Assembly: GCF_029504575.1 (NCBI RefSeq)
Contig: NZ_JAQFII010000001.1
Span: forward strand, 4,099,001-4,163,000
DNA from: Streptomyces sp. SPB162
GTDB taxonomy: Bacteria; Actinomycetota; Actinomycetes; Streptomycetales; Streptomycetaceae
Reading direction: 5' to 3'
Length of the DNA stretch: 64,000 bases
A program made the translations under genes and the position numbers. How positions within the stretch are numbered: position 1 is the first letter of the stretch; each line of letters starts with the position of its first letter. This document shows, one piece after another, positions 7,663-15,305 of the stretch. Under the pieces are notes generated by a model. The model saw only the letters and a list, made by a program, of their open reading frames with translations, was not told the DNA's origin and did not search any database.

Positions 7663-9393
7663 CTACGCGGCGGCGTCGTCCGGGTTGCCGCCGAAGCGCT
7701 CGCGGTAGGTGTCGAGGTCCTCTTCGGTGATCTTGGCGAAGAGCACCGGCGGGACGGTGAACGGGGTGCCGGGCGGCAGGAAGGACAGGGACTTGGCCTC
7801 GTCCTGACTGACCCAGGTCCGGTCGTCGTCGGCGAGGGCGAAGGCGCTGCGCATCGCGGCGGACGAGGACGGGATGAACGGTTCGGAGACCACCGCGTAC
7901 AGGTGGATGAGGTTCATCGCGGTGCGCAGCGTGAGGGCCGCGCCGTCCGGGTCCGTCTTGATCTCCATCCAGGGGGCCTTCTCCTCCAGGTAGGAGTTGC
8001 CCGCGCTCCACAGGGCGCGCAGCGCGGCCGCCGCCTTGCGGAACTGGAGGGTGTCCAGATGGCCCTCGTACTCGGCCAGCAGCCCGGCGATCTGCTCGCC
8101 GAGCTTCGCCTCGGCCTCGCCGGCCGCGCTGCCGGCCGGGACGTCGTCACCGAAGCGCTTGCGGGAGAAGGACAGGACGCGGTTGACGAAGTTGCCCAGG
8201 GTGTCGGCCAGGTCCTTGTTCACGGACGAGGAGAAGACCTCCCAGGTGAACGAGGTGTCGTCGGACTCCGGGGCGTTGGCGATGAGGAAGTAGCGCCAGT
8301 AGTCGGCCGGCAGCAGGTCCAGCGCGGCGTCGGTGAAGATACCGCGGCGCTGGCTGGTGGAGAACTTCCCGCCGTAGTACGTCAGCCAGTTGAAGGCCTT
8401 GACGTAGTCGACCTTCTTCCACGGCTCACGGGTGCCCAGTTCGGTGGCCGGGAACATCACCGTGTGGAACGGGACGTTGTCCTTGGCCATGAACTCGGTG
8501 TACCGGACGTCGTCCGCCTCGTACCACCAGGACTTCCAGTCCCGGGTCTCCCCGTCGGGAGCGGCGTCCGCCCACTCCTTGGTGGAACCGATGTACTCGA
8601 TCGGGGCGTCGAACCAGACGTAGAAGACCTTGCCGTCCGCCGCCAGCTCCGGCCAGGTGTCGGCCGGGACCGGAACGCCCCACTCCAGGTCGCGGGTGAT
8701 CGCGCGGTCCTGGAGGCCCTCGGTGAGCCACTTGCGGGCGATGGAGGAGGCGAGAGTCGGCCATTCTCCGCCCACCTCGTCGATCCACGACTCGACCTCG
8801 CCGGCCAGCTTCGACTGCAGGAGGAACAGGTGCTTGGTCTCGCGGACCTCCAGCGCGCTGCTGCCGCTGATCGCGGAGCGCGGGTCGATCAGGTCCGTCG
8901 GGTCCAGCACCCGGGTGCAGTTCTCGCACTGGTCGCCGCGGGCCTTGTCGTAGCCGCAGTGCGGGCACGTGCCGACGATGTAGCGGTCGGGCAGGAAACG
9001 CTCGTCGGCGAGCGAGTAGACCTGGCGGATCGCGCGTTCCTCGATGAAGCCGTTGGCCTGGAGGCGGCGCGCGAAGTGCTGGGTCAGCTCGCGGTTCTCC
9101 GGGGAGGAGCTGCGGCCGAAGTGGTCGAAGCGCAGCGCGAAGCCGTCGTAGATCGCCTTCTGCGCCAGGTGCTGCTCGGAGCAGAAGGTGTCGACCGGCA
9201 GCCCGGCTTCCTTGGCGGCGAGTTCGGCGGGCGTGCCGTGCTCGTCGGTGGCGCAGATGTAGAGGACGTCGTGCCCGGTCTGACGCAGGTAGCGGGCGTA
9301 GACGTCGGCCGGGAGCATCGACCCCACCATGTTGCCCAAGTGCTTGATCCCGTTGATATAGGGCAGGGCGCTGGTGATGAGGTGTCGAGCCAT
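7663..9393 (-). CDS. metG: methionine--tRNA ligase
   Basis: A class I synthetase of 576 residues, which charges elongator and initiator tRNA(Met). SALPYINGIKHLGN carries the HIGH-equivalent HLGN, ICATDEHGTP follows, a zinc knuckle CPHCGY...CENC occurs near residue 190, and GGKFSTSQRRGIF holds the KMSKS-equivalent (KFSTS). The helical anticodon-binding domain follows, with VNRVLSF at its start. There is no C-terminal tRNA-binding EMAP domain. ATG start at 9393. Confidence 0.97.
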   Translation of the reverse strand: MARHLITSALPYINGIKHLGNMVGSMLPADVYARYLRQTGHDVLYICATDEHGTPAELAAKEAGLPVDTFCSEQHLAQKAIYDGFALRFDHFGRSSSPENRELTQHFARRLQANGFIEERAIRQVYSLADERFLPDRYIVGTCPHCGYDKARGDQCENCTRVLDPTDLIDPRSAISGSSALEVRETKHLFLLQSKLAGEVESWIDEVGGEWPTLASSIARKWLTEGLQDRAITRDLEWGVPVPADTWPELAADGKVFYVWFDAPIEYIGSTKEWADAAPDGETRDWKSWWYEADDVRYTEFMAKDNVPFHTVMFPATELGTREPWKKVDYVKAFNWLTYYGGKFSTSQRRGIFTDAALDLLPADYWRYFLIANAPESDDTSFTWEVFSSSVNKDLADTLGNFVNRVLSFSRKRFGDDVPAGSAAGEAEAKLGEQIAGLLAEYEGHLDTLQFRKAAAALRALWSAGNSYLEEKAPWMEIKTDPDGAALTLRTAMNLIHLYAVVSEPFIPSSSAAMRSAFALADDDRTWVSQDEAKSLSFLPPGTPFTVPPVLFAKITEEDLDTYRERFGGNPDDAAA

Positions 9394-9563
9394 TGCAGGC
9401 TGCTCCCAATTCGTTACGCGGGGTGAGTGATTGCTCTACGGACCGTCAATATCGTATCCGACCCCTCGGGCACCCCTTCTTGTTTTCCCCTGGAGCTCGA
9501 AACGGGGCCCCTTAACGAGCGCCGTCGAGCGCCGTGGATCGCCGCCGATCACCCTGGGTGACT

Positions 9564-9594
9564 GCATGTGCACATGCACGTGCACATGCACGTG
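9564..9594. promoter_or_regulatory. tandem ATGCACGTG boxes upstream of the DUF397 gene
   Basis: Two adjacent copies of the 12-mer CACATGCACGTG occupy 9571-9582 and 9583-9594, preceded by GCATGTG. The 9-mer ATGCACGTG occurs twice here and twice more in front of the XRE gene (10464, 10488). The position between metG and the DUF397 gene, 67 bp before the latter's start, suits an operator. The most likely binder is the XRE protein encoded next door; that is inference. Confidence 0.55.
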
Positions 9595-9660
9595 CTGGTG
9601 GAACCGGTTATCATCTGGCTTACCCACCAGGGCAGTTACGGGGAATTTGGGGAGCGTCTT

Positions 9661-9894
9661 ATGAGCCGGACACACAATGGCATGGCCTCGACAGATCTCC
9701 AGGGAGTCGTCTGGCAGAAGAGCCTGCACAGCAACGCGAACGGTACGTGCGTGGAGCTGGCACGGCTGCCCGGTGGGGACGTCGCGGTGCGCAATTCACG
9801 CTTTCCGGACGGACCGGCGTTGATATATACGCGGGCCGAGATCGAATCACTGATTCTCGGGGTCAAGGACGGCGAGTTCGACCACCTTATGTGA
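9661..9894 (+). CDS. DUF397 protein
   Basis: This small cytoplasmic protein of 77 residues begins at an ATG preceded by GGGGAGCG. It has the DUF397 core: W.KS..S...G.CVE.A, then DVAVRNSRFPDGPAL.YT and a final helix. Streptomyces carry many such genes, nearly always beside an XRE/DUF5753 regulator, sometimes with an anti-sigma-like ATPase, and the partnership is thought to resemble WhiJ-type developmental control. All three partners are present here. The frame is open further upstream through the repeat boxes but has no ribosome site there. Confidence 0.88.
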   Translation: MSRTHNGMASTDLQGVVWQKSLHSNANGTCVELARLPGGDVAVRNSRFPDGPALIYTRAEIESLILGVKDGEFDHLM

Positions 9895-9906
9895 CCGTAT
9901 ATGGGC

Positions 9907-10446
9907 TTATAGCGACGGGTCTTCATCCATTCCGAGTGGCGAATGGAAGAGGGCCCAGACGACTTTTCCCGCCCCGGTGAGCGGATGCCAGCCCCAGGTC
10001 TCGCTGTAGGACTCCACCAGGTGCAGCCCCCGTCCGGACTCCGCGACGAAGTCGGGCGTCCTGGCCACCGGCCCGACGGCACTGGGGTCGCGAACGGCGC
10101 AGACCACACGCGAGGTCCAGCGCACCAGGCTGAGGTGGACCGGCGCACCGCCGGCACCCGGTGGCACGGCGTAACGCAGCGCGTTGGTGACGAGTTCCGA
10201 GGCGACCAGCTCGATGCTGTCGAAGAGTGGTGCCAGATCCCAGCGCTGAAGTGTCGCCCGAGTGAACCTCCGGGCGTCGCGGACGGCTTCGAAGCGTCCC
10301 GGCAGCTCGCACGTGGCGCCGCTGGACGCGGCAAGGCCTCCGGGGGCGAGCACTCCATCCCATAACGGCTCAAGCACAGTTGCGGCCTCAGTCCTCATGC
10401 GCGCCCACTGGGTATCTGCACGAACCCCATGGTCCCCAACGCCCAC
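9907..10446 (-). CDS. ATP-binding protein, anti-sigma (RsbW/SpoIIAB-like) HATPase
   Basis: A single-domain GHKL ATPase of up to 179 residues. ELVASELVTNALRYA is the N-box and VAESGRGLHLVESYSETWGW the G-box. Proteins of this type in Streptomyces either bind sigma factors or partner with XRE/DUF397 pairs. The longest frame starts with GTG at 10446 without a clear ribosome site; an ATG at 10398 (MRTEAATVLEPL) is an alternative start. It is divergent from the XRE gene and ends 12 bp from the DUF397 gene, so the three genes form a compact module. Confidence 0.85.
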   Translation of the reverse strand: MGVGDHGVRADTQWARMRTEAATVLEPLWDGVLAPGGLAASSGATCELPGRFEAVRDARRFTRATLQRWDLAPLFDSIELVASELVTNALRYAVPPGAGGAPVHLSLVRWTSRVVCAVRDPSAVGPVARTPDFVAESGRGLHLVESYSETWGWHPLTGAGKVVWALFHSPLGMDEDPSL

Positions 10447-10463
10447 ACGGTATGCAAGGGCGG

Positions 10464-10496
10464 ATGCACGTGCAGATGCAAGAAACGATGCACGTG
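10464..10496. promoter_or_regulatory. paired ATGCACGTG boxes upstream of the XRE gene
   Basis: ATGCACGTG occurs at 10464-10472 and 10488-10496, with centres 24 bp apart. It lies in the divergent region between the ATPase gene and the XRE gene. The same 9-mer occurs twice before the DUF397 gene. Shared boxes at both outward promoters suggest one regulator, probably the XRE protein acting on its own module. Confidence 0.55.
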
Positions 10497-10578
10497 TGGT
10501 GCTGTGTGACCGGATGAGTACTCAACGCAGCGCAAAGGTGGCAGACTGCTGACGACCTAGGGGCGGAGCGTGACGTTA

Positions 10579-11445
10579 ATGACCACAGGGCAGCCGGGAG
10601 GCGGGTCCATCGTGCGACGTATCTTGCTGGGGGCCCAGCTGCGGCGTCTTCGCGAAGCGGGAGGAATCACCCGTGAAGCGGCCGGGTACTCCATCCGTGC
10701 GTCCGAATCCAAGATCAGCCGCATGGAGTTGGGGCGTGTGAGCTTCAAGGAACGCGACGTGGCCGACCTCCTCACCCTCTACAACGTGGTGGAGGAAGAG
10801 GACCGCGCGGCGCTCCTCGGGCTCGTGCGCGAGGCGAACGTGGCGGGCTGGTGGCATGGGTACGGAGACGTCCTCCCCGCCTGGTTCCAGACCTACGTGG
10901 GTCTCGAGGAGTCCGCCTCGCTCATCCGGACCTTCGAAGTCCAGTTCATCCACGGCCTGTTGCAGACCGAGGAGTACTCCCGCGCGGTCGTCGAGCTCGG
11001 CCACCCCGGCGCGGCGAAGTCCGAGATCGAGCGCCGGGTCGGCCTGCGGATGGAGCGCCAGAAGCTGCTGGTCTCGGAGCGGGCACCGCACTTCGTCGCC
11101 GTCATGGACGAGGGTGCGCTGTTCCGGCCATTCGGCGGACGCGACGTCATGCGCGGGCAGTTGGAACATCTGATGGAGGTCGCGCAGCAGCCGAACGTGA
11201 CCGTCCACGTCCTGCCGTTCGAGATCGGCGGCCATGCGGCGGGCGGTGGCGCGTTCACCCTGCTGCGGTTCCCCGAGTCGGACCTGTCGGACCTGGTCTA
11301 TCTGGAGCAGCTCACCAGCGCGCTGTACATCGACAAGCGCGAGGAGGTGGACTTCTACGGCAAGACCATGGAAAGGCTCTGCGCGGACAGTCTCTCCGCC
11401 GAGCGTTCACTGGAGCGACTCCGCAAGATCCATCAACAGCATTGA
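10579..11445 (+). CDS. XRE-family helix-turn-helix regulator with DUF5753 domain
   Basis: A DNA-binding regulator of 288 residues. The N-terminal XRE helix-turn-helix lies at about 15-75 (LGAQLRRLREAGGITREAAG...SESKISRMELGR), and the C-terminal DUF5753 ligand or partner domain carries the typical FE.QFIHGLLQTEEYSRAV and VLPFEIGGHAAGGGAFTLLRF. The family includes WhiJ-like developmental regulators that work with DUF397 proteins. The ATG at 10579 is preferred because GGAG at 10565 is well spaced for it; a GTG at 10570 directly abuts GGAG. If that GTG were used, the leader would include a TTA codon at 10576, making the gene bldA-dependent. Confidence 0.9.
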   Translation: MTTGQPGGGSIVRRILLGAQLRRLREAGGITREAAGYSIRASESKISRMELGRVSFKERDVADLLTLYNVVEEEDRAALLGLVREANVAGWWHGYGDVLPAWFQTYVGLEESASLIRTFEVQFIHGLLQTEEYSRAVVELGHPGAAKSEIERRVGLRMERQKLLVSERAPHFVAVMDEGALFRPFGGRDVMRGQLEHLMEVAQQPNVTVHVLPFEIGGHAAGGGAFTLLRFPESDLSDLVYLEQLTSALYIDKREEVDFYGKTMERLCADSLSAERSLERLRKIHQQH

Positions 11446-11509
11446 TACGAAGGTAATATGACACGCCATCACCACCGCGCGCCGTAGAGGCCACCGCGAA
11501 AGGGATTAC

Positions 11510-12968
11510 GTGTCGTACTTCTCCGAGTTGGCCCTTCAGTACATCGACGGCGAGTGGCGCTCCGGCTCCGGCTCCTGGGACATCGTCGATTTCAATCCCT
11601 ACAACGGGGACAAGCTCGCCTCCATCACGGTGGCGACGAAGGCCGAGGTGGACCAGGCGTACCGGGCCGCGGAACGGGCACAGACCGCCTGGGCCGCGAC
11701 CAACCCGTACGCGCGCCGGCTGGTCTTCGAGCGTGCGCTGAAGGTGGTCGAGGAGCGCGAGGCGGACATCACCGAGGCGATCATCGCCGAGCTGGGCGGC
11801 ACCCACCTCAAGGCCGGCTTCGAGCTCGCCCTCACCAAGGACATGCTGCGGCAGTCGATGCAGCTCGCGCTGCACCCCGAGGGGCGCATCCTGCCGTCCC
11901 CGGTGGACGGCAAGGAGAACCGCCTCTACCGGAAGCCGGTCGGCGTCGTCGGGGTGATCAGCCCGTTCAACTTCCCGCTCTTCCTCGGCCTGAAGTCCAT
12001 CGCCCCGGCGCTGGCGCTCGGCAACGCGGTGGTGCTCAAGCCGCACCAGAACACCCCGGTGGTCGGCGGGACCCTGATCGCGAGCATATTCGAGGAGGCG
12101 GGCCTGCCCGCAGGCCTCTTCAACGTCCTCATCACGGACATCGCCGAGATCGGCGACAGCTTCATCGACCACCCCGTGCCCAAGGTCATCTCCTTCACCG
12201 GTTCCGACCACGTGGGCCGGCACGTGGCCACGGTCGCCGCCTCGCACTTCAAGCGCACGGTGCTCGAGATGGGCGGCAACAGCGCGCTCGTCGTCCTGGA
12301 CGACGCCGACCTCGACTACGCGGTCGACGCCGCGGTGTTCAGCCGCTTCGCCCACCAGGGCCAGGTGTGCATGGCGGCCAACCGGGTGCTGGTGGACCGC
12401 TCGGTGGAGCAGGAGTTCACCCGCAGGTTCGTCGCGAAGACCGCCTCGCTGACCGTCGGAGACCCGGCCGACCCGGCCACCCAGATCGGCCCGCTGATCA
12501 ACACCCTGCAGGCCGAGCGCATCACGACCGAGGTCGCCCAGGCCATCGAGGCGGGCGCCACGGCGCTGCTGCTCGGTGAGGCGGACGGCGCCGTCGTGTC
12601 ACCGACGGTGCTCGGCGACATCCCGGCGGACGCCGCGATCCTGCGGCGCGAGCTGTTCGGGCCGGTGGTCCTCGTGGTGCCCTTCGACGGTGAGGACGAG
12701 GCGGTGCGGATCGCGAACGACACCCCGTTCGGGCTCAGCGGCGCCGTGCACACCCGGGACGTCGAGCGCGGGGTGCGCTTCGCGCAGCGCGTCGACACCG
12801 GCAATGATGCACGTCAACGACGGCACCATCGCGGACGAGCCGATCGTTCCCTTCGGCGGCGAGAAGTCGTCCGGTGTGGGACGGCTGAACGGCGATGCCA
12901 CGGTGGACGCGTTCACGACCGTGCAGTGGATCTCCATCCAGCACGGCCGCAGCCGGTTCCCGTTCTGA
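11510..12968 (+). pseudogene. aldehyde dehydrogenase, frameshifted near the C-terminus
   Basis: An NAD(P)-dependent aldehyde dehydrogenase of about 485 residues if the shift is repaired. It has the Rossmann region with VGVISPFNFPLFLGLKS, the catalytic Glu in TVLEMGGNSALVV, the catalytic Cys in HQGQVCMAANRV and the ELFGPV motif. After VDTG, one extra A at 12803-12804 moves the rest (MMHVNDGTIADEPIVPFGG to the stop at 12968) into the next frame; the shifted frame runs on to 12985. Everything beyond the insertion keeps the family consensus, so either the lesion is very recent or it is a sequence error. GTG start at 11510 after GAAAGGGA. The substrate cannot be told; it resembles benzaldehyde- or salicylaldehyde-type enzymes. 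Confidence 0.88.
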
Positions 12969-13110
12969 GCCGGCACCCGTCCTGAACAGCACTCCCACGT
13001 CGCGGTAGCCCGGTTCTCCACGGTCCATCAGATCGATCTTCACTCCAACGGGTGAAGATACGTATCTGTTCCGGGCTACCGACTCCCCTGTGCTATTTCC
13101 CGACCGATAC

Positions 13111-13127
13111 GGTGACCGTAGGTCACC
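13111..13127. promoter_or_regulatory. palindrome upstream of the STAS gene
   Basis: GGTGACC-GTA-GGTCACC is a perfect 7-bp inverted repeat 43 bp before the STAS start codon. The position suits an operator. The binding protein is unknown. Confidence 0.35.
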
Positions 13128-13169
13128 CCAGGCCCTGGTGGTCGCTCGCACGGTCGATCGCGGGAGGGG

Positions 13170-13568
13170 ATGCCGGTGCAGGATGACGCCCGCAGGGATC
13201 CACCGCCGGGCCCACCCGATCTGGTCCCCCGGGCCAACCCGTATGCGCGCACCTACCGTGTCGGCGACTTCACCGTCGTGGAACTGCGGGGTGAACTGGA
13301 CATCGACACCGCGCGGTTCGTCGCCCCGCACCTGGATCTCGTCTCCGGCGGAACGCCGCCGCTGATCGTCGTCGACCTGTGCCGGTTGGAGTTCGTCGAC
13401 TGCTACGGCCTGTCCCTGCTCTGCCGCGCCCGCCGCCGTGTCCAGGCCCGGGGAGGCGAGCTGCGGACGGTCTGCGACCGTTCGTCGACCCTGCGGCTGC
13501 TGCAGCTGACCGGCCTGGCCACCACCTTCCTCCCGGTGCCGACGCTCACCAGCGCCTTGGACGGCTAG
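13170..13568 (+). CDS. STAS-domain anti-anti-sigma-like protein lacking the phosphorylatable serine
   Basis: A 132-residue STAS protein starting at an ATG after GGGAGGGG. TVVELRGELDIDTA and LIVVDLCRLEFVDCYGLSLL are the typical strand and helix motifs. In SpoIIAA, RsbV and BldG the loop reads D-S-S-G-L and its second serine is phosphorylated by the cognate kinase; here it reads D-C-Y-G-L. The protein therefore probably cannot be switched off in the normal way. It may act as a constitutive partner, bind a different ligand, or be phosphorylated elsewhere. It may belong to the same network as the phosphatases at 3641 and 15306. Confidence 0.85.
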   Translation: MPVQDDARRDPPPGPPDLVPRANPYARTYRVGDFTVVELRGELDIDTARFVAPHLDLVSGGTPPLIVVDLCRLEFVDCYGLSLLCRARRRVQARGGELRTVCDRSSTLRLLQLTGLATTFLPVPTLTSALDG

Positions 13569-13759
13569 GCCGTGTCTGACACATACCGGCGTCCGCCCGG
13601 AGGGCGGGGCCCGGGGCGTCTGGTGCGTGCGACGCACCGCGCCGGACGCCGCGAACCAGGCAAACCCTTCCGGCCAGAGCACGAGAGCACTCGCGGGTGG
13701 TGGGGAATGGTGTTTGCCTTGGATGGTCCGCATTGGACACCATTCAGGAGGAATTGTTC

Positions 13760-13933
13760 ATGGCCAAGCAGACAGCCCGCAGCGCCCCCTCCAAGGGCAT
13801 GAGGCAGGCCGACCAGGTGGATGCCGCGCAGGCGAGGCACCGCGCCAACGAGGTGCGGGAGAACCTGGACGCTTTCGAGTACAGCGAGAGCCCCGAGGCG
13901 GAACCGGGGATCGTGCGCGAGCCCCGGGAGTAG
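13760..13933 (+). CDS. small charged hypothetical protein
   Basis: A 57-residue hydrophilic protein starting at an ATG 8-9 bases after a strong AGGAGG. It is rich in Ala, Arg, Glu and Asp, with no signal peptide, membrane segment or known motif. Coding is supported mainly by the ribosome site and by the codon bias. The 190 bp before it, after the STAS gene, holds nothing that I recognise. Confidence 0.6.
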   Translation: MAKQTARSAPSKGMRQADQVDAAQARHRANEVRENLDAFEYSESPEAEPGIVREPRE

Positions 13934-13945
13934 CCGCCGTCGGTC

Positions 13946-13981
13946 GAGGGGCGGGCCCGTAGGACCGCGGGCGCGCCCCTC
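13946..13981. terminator. convergent hairpin
   Basis: Arms GAGGGGCGGGCCCG (13946-13959) and CGGGCGCGCCCCTC (13968-13981) pair with one mismatch around an 8-base loop. It lies between the small hypothetical gene and the converging YihY-type gene. Confidence 0.5.
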
Positions 13982-15032
13982 AGCCGTTGACCGGGGGTGT
14001 GCCCAGCCGCCCGGCCAGCGGCTCCTCGTGCGCGAGGACGTGGCCGGCGCAGATGCCGACCGTGACGACGGCGAAGAGCACGATCAGCCAGGAGAGCAGG
14101 GCGAAGAGCGACCCGAACGGGCCGAACTGCCGAAGGGCGCGGTCGACGGCCCCCGGCATGTAGATCGCCGACCAGGCCCCGACCCCGAGCACACCCGCCG
14201 AGACCAGCATCGCTCCCGGCAGCAGCGGCAGCCACGGGATGCGGGAGCCCAGCAGGAGGTGCTGGGTCCACCACCACAGCAGGGTCGCCGAGACGAACTG
14301 CACCGGGACGCCGAGGGCCGGCCCCACGCCGAAGCCGTTGTGCAGCGGGCCCTGGAGCAGCAGGTCGACCAGCCAGACCGCCAGCCAGGCCACCCACCGC
14401 CAGGCGACCACCCGGGCGCCGGCCCTGGGCAGGTGCCAAGCCCGTTCGCACGTCCGCTGCAGGGCGCGGCTGCAGGCCGTCGCCGAGAGCAGGGTGATGA
14501 TCACGCCGACGACACCGATGGAGTTGCTCTCGGCGTTGTCGTCGGCCGCGTAGACCTGCCGGACCTGGTCCAGCGCGTCGTCGTGCAGTCCGAGTACCGA
14601 GTGCAGCGAGGAGACGAGCTGGTCGCGGACGCCCTGGGGCGCGAACGCGGCGATCACGAACAGGGCGGGAAGGGCGCCGAGGAAGGCCTGGGCGGCCAGC
14701 CGGGTGGCGCAGTCCAGGACGTTCACCGCGGTGAACTCGCGGACGAGGCGCCCGATGAACGGAGTCCCGCGCAGCACCCGGTCCAGCACCGTCACAGGCG
14801 AGGGGGGGTCCTCGAAGTACCGCTGCTCGTAGACGCGCTCGGACTGGTGGCGGCGGTCCGTGCGCCGGCGGCGGTTGAACGACAGCAGCATCCCGAGGAG
14901 CAGCGTCACCGCCCCGCCGATCATGCAGATGGTGCCCAGGACGTTCAGGTCGATCCACCGGGTGTGCCAGGTGATCGCGTATCTCAGGATCGCCCCGATG
15001 AGGATGAGGGCCAGCCCACCGGCTGCGGTCAT
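13980..15032 (-). CDS. YihY/BrkB-family membrane protein with an N-terminal DUF6458-like domain
   Basis: A 350-residue integral membrane protein. Residues 1-75 hold two hydrophobic helices with ILRYAITWHTRWIDLNVLG, much like the free-standing DUF6458 proteins. From about residue 80 it becomes a YihY/BrkB (formerly RNase BN) domain with VREFTAVNVLDCATRLAAQAF, SATACSRALQRTCERAW and several more membrane helices. ATG at 15032 after GGAAGGAA. The YihY family has no settled function. The two parts are in one uninterrupted frame, so this is a genuine fusion. It ends where it converges with the small gene at 13760. Confidence 0.85.
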   Translation of the reverse strand: MTAAGGLALILIGAILRYAITWHTRWIDLNVLGTICMIGGAVTLLLGMLLSFNRRRRTDRRHQSERVYEQRYFEDPPSPVTVLDRVLRGTPFIGRLVREFTAVNVLDCATRLAAQAFLGALPALFVIAAFAPQGVRDQLVSSLHSVLGLHDDALDQVRQVYAADDNAESNSIGVVGVIITLLSATACSRALQRTCERAWHLPRAGARVVAWRWVAWLAVWLVDLLLQGPLHNGFGVGPALGVPVQFVSATLLWWWTQHLLLGSRIPWLPLLPGAMLVSAGVLGVGAWSAIYMPGAVDRALRQFGPFGSLFALLSWLIVLFAVVTVGICAGHVLAHEEPLAGRLGTPPVNG

Positions 15033-15305
15033 GTCGAGGTTCCTTCCGGGGCGGGTACGGCGTCGGTCGGCACCGGCTCTGCGCCCAGCCTGCGGGACCC
15101 CGCCGCGGCTGTCCTGTCGGGAGCCGTCGGGTTGGGCCGTTGGTGTCGGGCCCGTCCGGTCGTCGTCTGAATGCGGGCAAATACGACGAAAGCTATGCTG
15201 GCGAGGCGATCCCGGTATCGGACGCGGACATCCGGGTCCGACGGCTCGGAAACGACGTGCTGCCGGGTCGACCGGCGGGAACCGCGACACCGCGGGGGTA
15301 GGGAT

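Noticed and set aside
7228..9426. A 732-codon plus-strand frame across the end of aspS and all of metG
   Set aside because: It crosses a perfect terminator palindrome and lies antisense to metG; its composition is that of a shadow frame.
13572..13802. A 76-codon plus-strand frame after the STAS gene
   Set aside because: No ribosome site and no domain; it overlaps the well-signalled start of the small gene at 13760 in another frame.
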